Position numbers and translations under genes: made by a program | The notes under the pieces: generated by a model | Told to the model about the DNA's origin: nothing | What the model saw: the letters and a program-made list of their open reading frames with translations, nothing else | The model's database searches: none | Assembly: GCF_040361275.1 (NCBI RefSeq) | Contig: NZ_APNH01000001.1 | Span: 310,001 to 374,000 of the forward strand | From: Salinisphaera sp. T31B1 | GTDB lineage: Bacteria; Pseudomonadota; Gammaproteobacteria; Nevskiales; Salinisphaeraceae | Direction of reading: 5' to 3' | Length of the DNA: 64,000 bases | Shown: piece by piece, positions 1 through 8,868 of the stretch | How the letters are laid out: the number at the start of each line of letters is the position of its first letter | Numbering within the stretch: the first letter of the stretch is position 1

Positions 1-186
1 GTCGTGCGGGGAGACCCACGGGCCGATCACGCACGCCACGACGATCATCCCCAGCAGCGCGGCCGATACCAGCGCGGCCTTGTTGGCCGCCAGGCGACGC
101 AGGGCATCCGAGAACAGGCTGCGCCCGCGCACGGCCGGCTCAGCTGCCCCGGACGGCGCGGCCTCGGCGCGCTCAGTAGGTGACAC
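1..186 (-). CDS. oppC: ABC oligopeptide transporter permease OppC-like, N-terminal part, cut by window edge
   Basis: The reverse-strand frame is open from a GTG at 186 to the window edge (62 codons). It starts VSPTERAEAAPSG and carries a positively charged stretch (FSDALRRLAANKAA) followed by a hydrophobic segment (LVSAALLGMIVVACVIG). This is the usual N-terminal cytoplasmic tail plus first membrane helix of DppC/OppC-type inner-membrane permeases. The GTG overlaps the end of the OppB frame by 14 bases, so the two are translationally coupled, which favours this start. In the family, OppC pairs with OppB to form the peptide channel. Only the N terminus is visible, so the identification leans on the neighbours oppA and oppB. 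Confidence 0.8.
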   Translation of the reverse strand, partial: MSPTERAEAAPSGAAEPAVRGRSLFSDALRRLAANKAALVSAALLGMIVVACVIGPWVSPHD

Positions 187-1087
187 GGGGATCCAGCCAG
201 CCATACAGCAGATCGACCAGCAGATTGAACAGCACGATCAGGATGCCGTAGAACAACACCACGCCCATCACCAGTGTGTAGTCGCGGTTGAGCGCGCCCT
301 GGACGAAGAACTGGCCCAGACCCGGAATACCGAAGATGGTCTCGATGACCACCGAACCGGTGACGATACCGGCCGCCGCCGGTCCGAGAAACGACACTAC
401 CGGCGTCAGCGCACCCGGCAGGGCGTGGACACAGATCACCCGGGCCTTGGACAGTCCCTTGGCCCGGGCCGTTCGTACGTGGTTCGAGCGCATGACCTCG
501 ATAGTCGCCGCCCGGGTCAGACGCGCTACGTAAGCCATCATCGCCGTGCCCAGTGCGAGCACCGGCATGACGAAGTTCTGCCAGCCCCCCAGCCCGCCGG
601 CCGGCAGCCAGTCGTTATACACTGCGAATGCCAGGATCATCAGTGGCGCCAGCACGAAATTGGGGATCGAGATCCCCAGCATCGCCACCGTCATTGCTGC
701 GTAGTCCGCGGTCTTGTTCTGGCGCAGCGCCGCCGTCATGCCCAGCGGAATGCCGAGCGCGAGCGCGAACGCCAGCGAAGCGGCTCCGAGCGTGGCCGAG
801 ACGGGAAAGCCGGCGGCGATGAGCTGGTTGACGGTGACATCGCGGTACTGGAACGACGGGCCGAAATCGAAATGCGCCACGTCCCAGAGATAGCGGCCGT
901 ACTGCACGGCCAGCGGATCGTCCAGATGGTATTTCGCCTCGAGATTGGCCCGAACCTGAGGTGGTAGTTCGCGATCGGCATCGAACGGCCCGCCGGGGGC
1001 GAGCCGCATCATCACGAACGCCAGCGTGAGCAGTATGAACAGCGTGGGCACGGCGCCGAGCAGGCGCTTGAACGCATAGGCCGCCAT
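173..1087 (-). CDS. oppB: ABC oligopeptide/dipeptide transporter permease OppB
   Basis: A 304-residue polytopic membrane protein. It begins MAAYAFKRLLGAVPTLFILL, the typical first helix of OppB/DppB permeases, and has the family pattern RLAPGGPFD after helix 1. The binding-protein-dependent permease (EAA) loop lies near residues 205-235 (ARAKGLSKARV then HALPGALTPVVSFLG). The C terminus LLYGWLDPRVTY is the classic family ending. Length matches the family (about 305). It lies 22 bases after oppA and overlaps oppC, so the three form one operon. Role: one half of the inner-membrane channel for peptide uptake. The ATPase genes would be expected further left, outside the window. Confidence 0.95.
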   Translation of the reverse strand: MAAYAFKRLLGAVPTLFILLTLAFVMMRLAPGGPFDADRELPPQVRANLEAKYHLDDPLAVQYGRYLWDVAHFDFGPSFQYRDVTVNQLIAAGFPVSATLGAASLAFALALGIPLGMTAALRQNKTADYAAMTVAMLGISIPNFVLAPLMILAFAVYNDWLPAGGLGGWQNFVMPVLALGTAMMAYVARLTRAATIEVMRSNHVRTARAKGLSKARVICVHALPGALTPVVSFLGPAAAGIVTGSVVIETIFGIPGLGQFFVQGALNRDYTLVMGVVLFYGILIVLFNLLVDLLYGWLDPRVTY

Positions 1088-1109
1088 CAGGAACGCGTCG
1101 ACCGGGCAC

Positions 1110-2768
1110 TCATGGTTCGATCGCCAGATCCTTGCTGTAGTAGATATCCAGCGGATTGCCCTTGAAGCCGGTCACATACGGCTTGATCAGATACTTGCTG
1201 GTATAGAAATAGATCGGGATCACCGGGCTGTCGGCCAGCAGCGTGGCCTCGGCTTCATGCATGATCCGGTTGCGCTCGGCGCCGTCGGGCATGTGGGCTG
1301 CCTGCGACTGCAGCCGGTCGTAGGTGTCGCTGTGATAGCCGGTGGCATTCAGACCGAAGCCCGAGTTCATCAACTCGAAGAAGGTGTTCGGATCGTTGTA
1401 GTCGCCGATCCAGGCCATGCGGAACGCCTGAGTATCGGCGCCCTGGCGGACCGAATCCAGATAGACCTTCCATTCCTCGTTGCGTAGCGTGACCTCGGCG
1501 CCCAGCACGCCGCGCCACATCGCCGAGATCACCGAAGCGATCTTCTTGTTGCCTTCGTTGCTGTTGTAGCGAATCTCTACCTGCAGAGGGTTGTCGGCGG
1601 AGTAGCCTGCCTGGGCGTAAAGCTCTTTGGCTTTGGCTTCGCGCTTGTCGTCGGTCAGGGTCGCCCACTTGAACTTGGCGCTGTCGTAGCCTTCGACGAC
1701 CGACGGTATCCAGCTGTAGGCGGGCACTTCGTCGCCAAGGGTGATCTTGTCGACGATCACCTGACGGTCGATGGCCATGGACAGCGCCTGACGCAGCTTG
1801 GGCGCGTCCTTGAACGGCGGCCGGCGCAGATTCAGCCCGTAGTAGTAGACCCCGAGCGTCGGCACGGCATGAAATTGAGCCGGTATCTGGGTCTTGACGG
1901 TCTTGAGCCGCGACGGCGGGATCACGCCGGCCCAGTCCAGCTCGCCGGCCTGATAGCGTGACAGTTCGGAGTTGGCATCGGCGATCGGGTAATACTCGAC
2001 GCGCGGAATCTTCACATGCTCGTGATCCCAGTACTGATCGTTGCGGGTCAGCGCGATCATCGAATTCACCCGCCAGCTGGTCATGGTGTAGGCGCCGTTG
2101 GTGACCGCATTGCCCGGCTGGGTGAACGCATCGCCGTGGGCCTCGATCGCCGGGCGATAGACCGGAAAACTGCTCGGGTGGGCCAATGTGCCCAGGAAAT
2201 ACGGCGTCGGCGCGGTCAGCCGAATCTGCAGATGCCGATCATCCAGGGCCCTCACCGCCAGCGTATCCGGCGCCGCCTCGCCAGCGATTATTTCGCGGGC
2301 CCCTTCGATGGGCAGGTGTAGCTGTGCATAGGGCGATGCCGTGGCCGGGTCGACCGCCCGCCGCAGGCTGTAGACATAGTCGCCGGCGGTGACCGGTTCG
2401 CCGTTGGACCAGCGCGCATTGCCGCGCAGCGTGAAGGTGTAGGTCAGTTCGTCGTCGCTGAGCTGCCAGGACTCGGCGTCGCCCGGCTCGACCTCGCCGG
2501 ACGGCGATATCGACACCAGCCCTTCGTACAGATCGCGGATGATGTTGGCCGCCGGCACGCCCCGCGCCGAATGCGGGTCAAGCGTACCGGGCTCGGCGCC
2601 GTTGCCGCGACGCAGCACCGCCTGCCCGTCCTCGTCGATCTCCGGCGTGATCTTGACCGGGAAACTTCCCGTATCGTCTTCACCGCCGCCGCAGCCCGAC
2701 AACAGCGCCAGGGCGCCGACGACAAGAATGAACAAAGCGCGCGCGAGCGGGTGCGAGGGCATCGGCAA
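1110..2768 (-). CDS. oppA: Oligopeptide-binding lipoprotein OppA (ABC transporter SBP family 5)
   Basis: A 552-residue solute-binding protein. The N terminus has a charged start, a hydrophobic core and a lipobox LLSGC at about residue 25, so it is predicted to be exported and lipid-anchored. The family 5 signature is visible: GTLDPHSARG, LYEGLVSISPSGEVEPGDAESW, TYTFTLRGNARWSNGEPVTAGDYVYSLRR broken across the early domain, and later RQALSMAIDRQVI. Length matches OppA (about 540). It captures oligopeptides and hands them to OppB/OppC, whose genes follow immediately. A Gly-rich linker (GCGGGEDD) follows the lipidated Cys. Exact peptide specificity cannot be read from the sequence. Confidence 0.95.
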   Translation of the reverse strand: MPMPSHPLARALFILVVGALALLSGCGGGEDDTGSFPVKITPEIDEDGQAVLRRGNGAEPGTLDPHSARGVPAANIIRDLYEGLVSISPSGEVEPGDAESWQLSDDELTYTFTLRGNARWSNGEPVTAGDYVYSLRRAVDPATASPYAQLHLPIEGAREIIAGEAAPDTLAVRALDDRHLQIRLTAPTPYFLGTLAHPSSFPVYRPAIEAHGDAFTQPGNAVTNGAYTMTSWRVNSMIALTRNDQYWDHEHVKIPRVEYYPIADANSELSRYQAGELDWAGVIPPSRLKTVKTQIPAQFHAVPTLGVYYYGLNLRRPPFKDAPKLRQALSMAIDRQVIVDKITLGDEVPAYSWIPSVVEGYDSAKFKWATLTDDKREAKAKELYAQAGYSADNPLQVEIRYNSNEGNKKIASVISAMWRGVLGAEVTLRNEEWKVYLDSVRQGADTQAFRMAWIGDYNDPNTFFELMNSGFGLNATGYHSDTYDRLQSQAAHMPDGAERNRIMHEAEATLLADSPVIPIYFYTSKYLIKPYVTGFKGNPLDIYYSKDLAIEP

Positions 2769-2834
2769 AGCGTGGCCGGTGGTGTGTATGACGCCGAGAC
2801 TACACGAAAATCCGGGCGAATCCCGGCATCGAGA

Positions 2835-4748
2835 TCAAGCGCTCCGAGCCAGCCGCCGGCCGGTCTTTTTGAGGTGGACGAGCAGCAGCGAAACAGCCGC
2901 CGGCGTCATCCCCGGTATACGGGCTGCCTGACCCAGCCGTGCCGGGCGCACGTCGGCCAGCTTGCCCTGCAATTCGCGTGACAGCCCCGAGACCTCGGCG
3001 TAGTCGAGATCCGCGGGCAGCTCTGTGGCTTCGTGGGCCGCGGCCCGTTCGATCTCGGCGTTCTGGCGGTCGATATAGCCGGCGTACTTGGCCTGGATCT
3101 CGACCTGTTCGCTGACCATCTCCACGGCTTCGGCATCCAGCGCGCCCGAATCGGCACGGCCGACGCGCTCGATCGCGGTGACCGCGGCATGGTCCAGACC
3201 CGGACGCTTGAGCAGATCCGCCGCCGGCGTCGCCTGCTTGAGCGGATCGCCCAGCACGGCCCGGCCCTCGTCGGCGAGATCGGACGGCCGCACCACGATC
3301 GCGGCCAGACGCGCCTGTTCGGCGGCCACGGCCTCGGCCCGAGCCGTGAAGTCCGCCCAGCGCACGTCGTCGACCAGGCCCATGTCGCGGCCCAGCGGGG
3401 TGAGGCGCGTATCGGCGTTGTCCTCACGCAGCAACAGCCGATACTCGGCCCGTGACGTGAACATTCGGTAGGGCTCCTGCGTACCGCGCGTGACGAGATC
3501 GTCGACCAGCACGCCCAGATAGGCTTCATGGCGGCCCGGCCACCATGCCGGCTGGCCCATTGCGGCACGGGCGGCGTTGATCCCTGCCAGCAGGCCCTGC
3601 GCGGCGGCCTCCTCGTAGCCGGTCGTCCCGTTGATCTGGCCGGCGAAATACAGCCCGGCGATCGCGCGCGTCTCGAGGCTGTGGGCCAGCGCACGCGGGT
3701 CGAAGTAATCGTACTCGATCGCATAGCCGGGACGCGTGATATGCGCGTTCTCGAAGCCGACGATACTCCGTACCACGCGCATCTGCGTTTCAAAGGACAG
3801 GCTCGTGGAGATGCCGTTGGGATAGACCTCGGCCGAGTTCAGGCCTTCGGGCTCGATGAATATCTGGTGGCTGTCCTTATCGGCAAAGCGCACCACCTTG
3901 TCTTCGATCGACGGGCAATAGCGTGGCCCGACGGAGTCGATCCGCCCGGAATACATGGCCGACTCGCCGATATTGTCGCGAATGATCGCGTGGCTGGTCT
4001 CGTTGGTATGCGTGATATGACAACACACCTGGCGGGGATGCTCGGCGCGCCGCCCCATGAACGAAAACACCGGCGCCGGCGTATCGCCCGGCTGTTCGGC
4101 CAGACGCGCATAGTCGATCGTCTTGGCATCGATCCGTGGCGGCGTACCGGTCTTGAGCCGGCCCACTGGCAGCGCCAGATCGCGCAGCCGCTCGGCGAGC
4201 GCGTTGGACGGCGCATCACCGGCGCGGCCGCCGCCGAACTGGCGATGCCCGATATGGATCGTGCCGCCCAGAAACGTGCCGACCGTAAGAATCACCTGAC
4301 GGGCATGAAAGGCCAGACCCATCGTGGTCATGACACCGGCAACGTGATGATCGTCGACGATCAGATCGGCCACCGACTGCTGGAACAGGGCCAGGTTCGG
4401 CTGGTTTTCCACCATGCGCCGAACGGCGGCCTTGTAGAGCGCGCGATCGGCCTGGGCCCGTGTCGCCCGCACCGCCGGGCCCTTGCGGGCATTCAGACGG
4501 CGAAACTGAATGCCGCCGACATCGGCGGCTCGCCCCATGACGCCGCCCAGCGCATCGATCTCGCGCACCAGGTGCCCCTTGCCAATGCCGCCGATGGCCG
4601 GGTTGCAGGACATCTGACCGATCGTCTCGATATTATCGGTCAGCAGCAGCGTACGCCGGCCCATGCGGGCCGCCGCCATGGCCGCCTCGGTGCCGGCATG
4701 GCCGCCGCCGACCACGATCACGTCGAAATGAGTCTGGCTTGCTGACAT
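2835..4748 (-). CDS. mnmG: tRNA uridine-5-carboxymethylaminomethyl modification enzyme MnmG (GidA)
   Basis: A 637-residue FAD enzyme that with MnmE installs the cmnm5 group on wobble uridine-34 of tRNAs. The N-terminal dinucleotide fold has [12 protein letters not shown] (residues 12-23). The hallmark blocks [32 protein letters not shown] and [10 protein letters not shown] are present, and the C-terminal domain ends in [17 protein letters not shown] and [16 protein letters not shown]. Length is normal (about 630). It follows the SDR gene by only 15 bases, in the same direction. In many gammaproteobacteria mnmG is followed by rsmG and parA near oriC. Here it is followed by oppA, so the locus is rearranged. 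No origin-like AT-rich DnaA-box cluster was seen. Confidence 0.97.
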   Translation of the reverse strand: MSASQTHFDVIVVGGGHAGTEAAMAAARMGRRTLLLTDNIETIGQMSCNPAIGGIGKGHLVREIDALGGVMGRAADVGGIQFRRLNARKGPAVRATRAQADRALYKAAVRRMVENQPNLALFQQSVADLIVDDHHVAGVMTTMGLAFHARQVILTVGTFLGGTIHIGHRQFGGGRAGDAPSNALAERLRDLALPVGRLKTGTPPRIDAKTIDYARLAEQPGDTPAPVFSFMGRRAEHPRQVCCHITHTNETSHAIIRDNIGESAMYSGRIDSVGPRYCPSIEDKVVRFADKDSHQIFIEPEGLNSAEVYPNGISTSLSFETQMRVVRSIVGFENAHITRPGYAIEYDYFDPRALAHSLETRAIAGLYFAGQINGTTGYEEAAAQGLLAGINAARAAMGQPAWWPGRHEAYLGVLVDDLVTRGTQEPYRMFTSRAEYRLLLREDNADTRLTPLGRDMGLVDDVRWADFTARAEAVAAEQARLAAIVVRPSDLADEGRAVLGDPLKQATPAADLLKRPGLDHAAVTAIERVGRADSGALDAEAVEMVSEQVEIQAKYAGYIDRQNAEIERAAAHEATELPADLDYAEVSGLSRELQGKLADVRPARLGQAARIPGMTPAAVSLLLVHLKKTGRRLARSA

Positions 4749-4763
4749 ACAGCGAAAACGGAG

Positions 4764-5549
4764 TCAGTTGAAACGAATGCCGCCGTCCACGTTCAAGGCC
4801 TGGCCGGTGATGAAATCCGCGTGCGGCGATGCGAAGAAGTATACAGCGCCGACCAAATCCTCGGGCTGGCCGAGCCGGCGCAATGCGGTCGTGGTTTCCC
4901 AGTGCCGAACCGCAGCGTCATCGCCGAGGTTGTTGCGCCCCATCTCAGTCAGAATGATACCAGGACAGATCGCGTTGACCGTGATTCCGAACGGCCCTAA
5001 CTCTTTGGCCAGAACGCGTGTGAGCGACACGACCGCTCCCTTGGTGGAGGCATAGTGCCCCTGTTCAACCGCACCACCTCGTGCGGCGATCGACGCCACG
5101 TTGACGATACGGCCAGCGCGACGCTTCTTCATGTAGGGCGTTATTGCCTGACACATGAGAAACACGCCTTTGACATTTACATCGAAATGCTGGTCCCAGT
5201 CGTGCTCGTCCAGATCTTCCAGCAGCGCGCGCTTGAGTATTCCGGCATTGTTCACCAGCAAATCGATCTGACCGAAATCGGCGCTCGCGCGCTCGATCAT
5301 CGCAACGACCTGGGACTTGCGACTGACGTCGACCGTGTATGCGCGACCGGTCTGCCCCTTAGCGGTTATCTGCTGTTCGACGTCGCGCAGACCGGTCTGA
5401 CAGCTGTCCAGGTCGGCCAGCGCAATATCGTAACCAAGGCCCGCGAGACCGATAGCCAAAGCCTTGCCGATGCCTCGACTGGCTCCGGTGATGAGCGCCG
5501 CCGGTGCACGTGTGCCCTGCGAATTGGCCGCATTGTTCTGCTCTGCCAT
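4764..5549 (-). CDS. SDR-family NAD(P)-dependent oxidoreductase
   Basis: A classical short-chain dehydrogenase of 261 residues. The Rossmann motif TGASRGIG is near residue 21, NNAG near residue 100, and the active-site Ser plus YASTK lie near residues 155-175. PGIILTEM follows the active site. The ATG at 5549 is chosen over an upstream in-frame start because AGGAGG sits 8 bases before it. The protein resembles 3-oxoacyl-ACP reductase or sugar/polyol dehydrogenases; sequence alone does not fix the substrate. It follows the MFS transporter by 27 bases. Together with the aldolase, PfkB kinase and DeoR regulator nearby it is best read as the dehydrogenase step of a sugar or sugar-acid pathway (inference). 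Confidence 0.9.
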   Translation of the reverse strand: MAEQNNAANSQGTRAPAALITGASRGIGKALAIGLAGLGYDIALADLDSCQTGLRDVEQQITAKGQTGRAYTVDVSRKSQVVAMIERASADFGQIDLLVNNAGILKRALLEDLDEHDWDQHFDVNVKGVFLMCQAITPYMKKRRAGRIVNVASIAARGGAVEQGHYASTKGAVVSLTRVLAKELGPFGITVNAICPGIILTEMGRNNLGDDAAVRHWETTTALRRLGQPEDLVGAVYFFASPHADFITGQALNVDGGIRFN

Positions 5550-5576
5550 TAGGTATGCCTCCTGCTGCAATGACGT

Positions 5577-6836
5577 TTAAACCGCGGGAACGTGCCGCTG
5601 CTCGTTACGGGTTTCATCCAGGCTCATGAACCGGGTCAACACCATGCTCACCAGGTACAGGCCAGCAAATGCCCAGACCACGCCCTCAGGGCCGAGCGGT
5701 TCAATGAGCAGACCCACGATGGCCGGCCCCACGAAGACGGCCAGGCCGGCCGCGAGATTCAGAACCGCAAGTGCCGCACCGGCGTGTCTGGGCTCGAGTG
5801 TCGGCACCAGCGCGGACAGCGGGACGTAGCCGGCCAGCGCGATACCGTAGGCAACCGACAGAAGCATCATCAGCCAGTAACTGCCGGTCCAGACAGGGAT
5901 GTAATAGAAGCCGAGCACGCAGAGTGCGCAGAGAAAACCGCCGCCCCAGATGATGGTCCGCTGCCAACCTATGCGGTCACCGATCGCACCGGCCACCAAA
6001 TTGGCCAGGATGTTGCTGAAAGCGTGTGCCGCCCAGATCTGCAGCCATGCGCTACGGGTAAAGTCTTGCTCGACCATGAACGTCGGCATGAACGCTAAAA
6101 AGCCGAAGACCGACACCGTATTGATGATTCTCACCAGCCCACCGAAGCCGATCTTGTAGTTCTCGAACGGCAAGGTAATACCTTTCAGAAGGGCGGCCAT
6201 TTCGACGCCACGGCGGCCGCCCTCCCCTACTGCCATATCCTTGCGAGCGTTCAGAATCGTATACAGCGCAATGGCCGCCCCGGCCAAGGTGAACACGGGC
6301 CCGGTCCAGAGCAGCTCGATCGGACTCAAATGCAATCCCGAGAACGCGATATCCGAATACCAAGTGCCCAAAAAGGAGAAGCCGCCTGCCCAGCAAAACC
6401 AGAACCAGCCGACCGCCTTGCCGAGCGCGGCTTTGTCGGTCGACCGCGCGACGACGACTAGAAACGAATAGGAGAACAGCGGATAACCGAACCCGCGTAT
6501 GGCGTAACTGCAAAGCAACACGGGATACGACGCGCCGGCGTTGAGGGCCGGAATGAACAAAAGACTGCCGATGATGAACAAGGCCGCACCTGCCGACATC
6601 GTCACCTTGGGACCGAGCGCTTCAGTCAGCACTCCAGACAACCAAGCAGCGAAAGCGACCACGAGCCCATACCCGGCGAAGATGCTTGCGGCCTGAGGCT
6701 GAGTGAGGCCGTGCGTTACGAAATAGTCCTGTAGCCACGCTACCTCCAAGCCGTCGCCGATCATGAACACGATGACGCCGAGATAACCCGGCGCGAGCTT
6801 CGGCGGGATACCCGCTCTCGAAAGTAAAGCAAACAC
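5577..6836 (-). CDS. MFS transporter, likely carbohydrate or sugar-acid uptake
   Basis: A 419-residue major-facilitator protein with about 12 hydrophobic segments. The sequence opens FALLSRAGIPPKLAPGYLGVIVFMIGDG, and a central hydrophilic loop (residues 198-215, NARKDMAVGEGGRRGVEM) separates the two halves. The start is a GTG at 6836, supported by an excellent ribosome-binding site (GAGGAGGAGCCT directly before it). It is the first gene of a leftward unit with the SDR gene and is divergent from the aldolase gene. The layout resembles polyol/sugar-acid MFS carriers, and the substrate is probably the compound the SDR, aldolase and kinase handle. The specific solute is unknown. Confidence 0.88.
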   Translation of the reverse strand: MFALLSRAGIPPKLAPGYLGVIVFMIGDGLEVAWLQDYFVTHGLTQPQAASIFAGYGLVVAFAAWLSGVLTEALGPKVTMSAGAALFIIGSLLFIPALNAGASYPVLLCSYAIRGFGYPLFSYSFLVVVARSTDKAALGKAVGWFWFCWAGGFSFLGTWYSDIAFSGLHLSPIELLWTGPVFTLAGAAIALYTILNARKDMAVGEGGRRGVEMAALLKGITLPFENYKIGFGGLVRIINTVSVFGFLAFMPTFMVEQDFTRSAWLQIWAAHAFSNILANLVAGAIGDRIGWQRTIIWGGGFLCALCVLGFYYIPVWTGSYWLMMLLSVAYGIALAGYVPLSALVPTLEPRHAGAALAVLNLAAGLAVFVGPAIVGLLIEPLGPEGVVWAFAGLYLVSMVLTRFMSLDETRNEQRHVPAV

Positions 6837-6898
6837 AGGCTCCTCCTCTTACGGTCTTGATCTGTTTTTCTGCGTTATAGCATCCCCAGAAACACAAC

Positions 6899-6940
6899 AC
6901 AACAAAATCAATCAAACTTGTAATTGTTTTGTTTTGTTGT
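6899..6940. promoter_or_regulatory. Candidate operator: A/T-rich inverted repeat between MFS and aldolase genes
   Basis: A perfect 9-base inverted repeat, ACAACAAAA (6899-6907) and TTTTGTTGT (6932-6940), is centred in the divergent promoter region. The region is strikingly AT-rich for this genome. The kinase/DeoR divergent region (8773-8868) carries similar A/C-rich strings (AATAAACAATATC, AAAACAAAGGCAAACA). A shared site for the DeoR-type regulator encoded at 8869 is a reasonable inference. No binding data are visible. Confidence 0.4.
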
Positions 6941-6992
6941 TTTTGATGTGCGCGGTCTTTACAATGAAGGCCTGTTCGACTCGGAACCCGCT

Positions 6993-7682
6993 ATGAACCA
7001 GAACGATCTGGAACAATCACTTCGTCGGTCGATCTGCGATATCGGTCGACGCATGTACGCGCGCGAGATGGGTGCTGCCAACGACGGCAACATCAGCGTG
7101 AAGCTTGATGAGGAACGGCTCTTGTGCACTCCGTCCGGGGTGTCGAAGGGATTCATGTCGCCGGAAATTCTGTGCATCGTGGATTACGAGGGCCAGGTGC
7201 TGGATGCCCACCCGGAACACAGCAAACCCTCATCCGAACTGAAAATGCACTTGCGCGCCTACCGCGAGCGGCCCGATATCAGCGCCGTCGTTCACGGCCA
7301 CCCGCTTTATGCGACGGCTTTCGCCGTGTGTGGCAAGCCGCTGAACCAGCAGATCATGCCCGAAGCCACCATCTCGCTCGGCGAGGTGCCGGTCGCACCG
7401 TTTGCCTTACCCTCGACCGAGGATCTTCCTCGATCTATCGCGCCGTATCTTGCGAGTCACGATGCGGTATTACTCGAGAACCACGGCGCCGTCACCGTCG
7501 GCATAAATCTACAAGCCGCTTATTTCAAGCTCGAGACGCTCGAGTTCTATGCCAAGGTATTGCATATCGCTAACAGCATGGGCGGGCCGAACGCGTTCGA
7601 CGAACAGACGCTTGAACAACTTGTGAACTTGCGTCGTGACCGGTTCAAAAAGCCGGGCCGTCATCCCCTGATCGACGGGTGA
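6993..7682 (+). CDS. Class II aldolase/adducin-family protein (FucA/AraD-like)
   Basis: A 229-residue zinc aldolase or decarboxylase. Family blocks are clear: AANDGNISVKL and LCTPSGVSKGFM near the N terminus, KPSSELKMHLRAY, the zinc-binding VVHGHPLYATAF (HxH near residues 97-99), and LLENHGAVTVG near 165-175 with the third histidine. Length matches L-fuculose-phosphate aldolase (about 215) and 3-oxo-tetronate 4-phosphate decarboxylase OtnC. It is divergent from the MFS/SDR pair and convergent with a PfkB kinase. Kinase plus class II aldolase suggests phosphorylation of a ketose or sugar acid followed by cleavage to a three-carbon or two-carbon unit. Whether it is an aldolase or a decarboxylase is not decidable here. 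Confidence 0.9.
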   Translation: MNQNDLEQSLRRSICDIGRRMYAREMGAANDGNISVKLDEERLLCTPSGVSKGFMSPEILCIVDYEGQVLDAHPEHSKPSSELKMHLRAYRERPDISAVVHGHPLYATAFAVCGKPLNQQIMPEATISLGEVPVAPFALPSTEDLPRSIAPYLASHDAVLLENHGAVTVGINLQAAYFKLETLEFYAKVLHIANSMGGPNAFDEQTLEQLVNLRRDRFKKPGRHPLIDG

Positions 7683-7754
7683 ACCGCCAACGGCCGCAGC
7701 AGCACCGTTGGGTGTACGCGCATACGGTCGCCCAAGGGATATGCCCGAAACCCG

Positions 7755-7794
7755 CCGCGGTATCTAGCCTGGCCAATACTCGCCTATACCGCGG
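7755..7794. terminator. Possible bidirectional terminator hairpin between convergent genes
   Basis: CCGCGGTAT (7755-7763) and ATACCGCGG (7786-7794) form a perfect 9-base inverted repeat with a 22-base spacer. It sits between the convergent aldolase and PfkB kinase genes. There is no T-tract, so it is a weak call as an intrinsic terminator. Confidence 0.35.
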
Positions 7795-7815
7795 CCGGGA
7801 TAGGGCCTCGCACAA

Positions 7816-8772
7816 TCAGGCATTCGCGAACCTGCGATAGTGCTGCTCGGCGAGCGCCTTGGTTTCCTGTCGCGACACGATGCCTGCATCGGAACCCAGC
7901 CCGGTCGCGACGAGGGCTGAGGCAGCGGTCGCGAAATAGCCGCAGAACTCGAGATCCCAACCCTGATCAAGCGCCACGATCAGCCCCGCAGAATAAGCGT
8001 CGCCACAACCCGTGGTATCCAGAATCTCGATTTGCTGAATTGCCGGAATGCGGTGGCAGGCCCCATCGGCGGCCCGGATATAGCTGCCCTGCGCGCCCAG
8101 GGTGATACAACAATGACCGGCGCCCAGCGCGATGTAATGCTCGGCGGCGGCCTCGACGTCTTCGTAACCCGTCAACCGGGAGACCTCTTCGATACTCGGT
8201 ACGTAATAGTCCACATAGGGCATCAGCGGATCGACCAACGCAGAGACTTCGGCGCGGGCGCCGATGAGATCTAGCGTGGTAATACAGTCCGCCTGTTTCG
8301 CCTGAGCCAGAAAATTCCGGCTCGCCGGGCCGTCGAATGCATCGAGGCGGCCGGTGCCGCCCAGATGCACGAAATCGCTCTCAACCGCGCGCATCAGATC
8401 CGCCGGCGATGGCGAGAAAGCCGACGACGCACCCGGAGCATGCCATGCGCTACGCTCTCCAGAAGGGAGAATCGGCAGTATCGTGGACGATGTGGTGGTA
8501 TCCGCAAGGCGTTGCATAAATGCGGTCTCGATGCCGTGCCGACGCATGAGGTCAAGCAGGACGTCGGCATTGTCGTCCGACCCGACCGCCCCGAAGCCGA
8601 CGGTCTGCATACCCAGTTTGGCGCAGTCCACGGCCGTACCGCCTGCGGTGCCCGCCACCGTAAGCCGTATTTCATCGATACGATCAGAGCTGCCGACAGG
8701 CGGCATCTGGCTCATATGGCGCCCGAGCACGTCCAATATGTACAGTCCCACTACGCTAACCGTGCCTGCCAT
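7816..8772 (-). CDS. PfkB-family carbohydrate kinase
   Basis: A 318-residue ribokinase-fold sugar kinase. The first PfkB motif appears as AGTAGGTAVDCAKLG near residues 35-50. The ATP/anion-hole motif near the C terminus is DTTGCGDAYSAGLIVAL, with the catalytic Asp of GCGD; Cys replaces the usual Ala of GAGD, a tolerated variant. The ATG at 8772 is preferred because the family starts with VVGLYILDVLG directly after it; the longer frame adds an unrelated leader. It is transcribed towards the aldolase and is divergent from the DeoR regulator. Role: phosphorylates a sugar or keto-sugar with ATP before aldol cleavage (inference from neighbours). Confidence 0.92.
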   Translation of the reverse strand: MAGTVSVVGLYILDVLGRHMSQMPPVGSSDRIDEIRLTVAGTAGGTAVDCAKLGMQTVGFGAVGSDDNADVLLDLMRRHGIETAFMQRLADTTTSSTILPILPSGERSAWHAPGASSAFSPSPADLMRAVESDFVHLGGTGRLDAFDGPASRNFLAQAKQADCITTLDLIGARAEVSALVDPLMPYVDYYVPSIEEVSRLTGYEDVEAAAEHYIALGAGHCCITLGAQGSYIRAADGACHRIPAIQQIEILDTTGCGDAYSAGLIVALDQGWDLEFCGYFATAASALVATGLGSDAGIVSRQETKALAEQHYRRFANA

Positions 8773-8868
8773 CCGAATGCCTTTATCTGTTGGACTTGGC
8801 CTAAACCAAGAACCTGACAATAAACAATATCGGAACCTATCACAGAAAAACAAAGGCAAACAGATTTA

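Noticed and set aside
4749-4763. oriC next to mnmG
   Set aside because: Only 15 bases separate mnmG from the SDR gene, and no AT-rich DnaA-box cluster was seen nearby.
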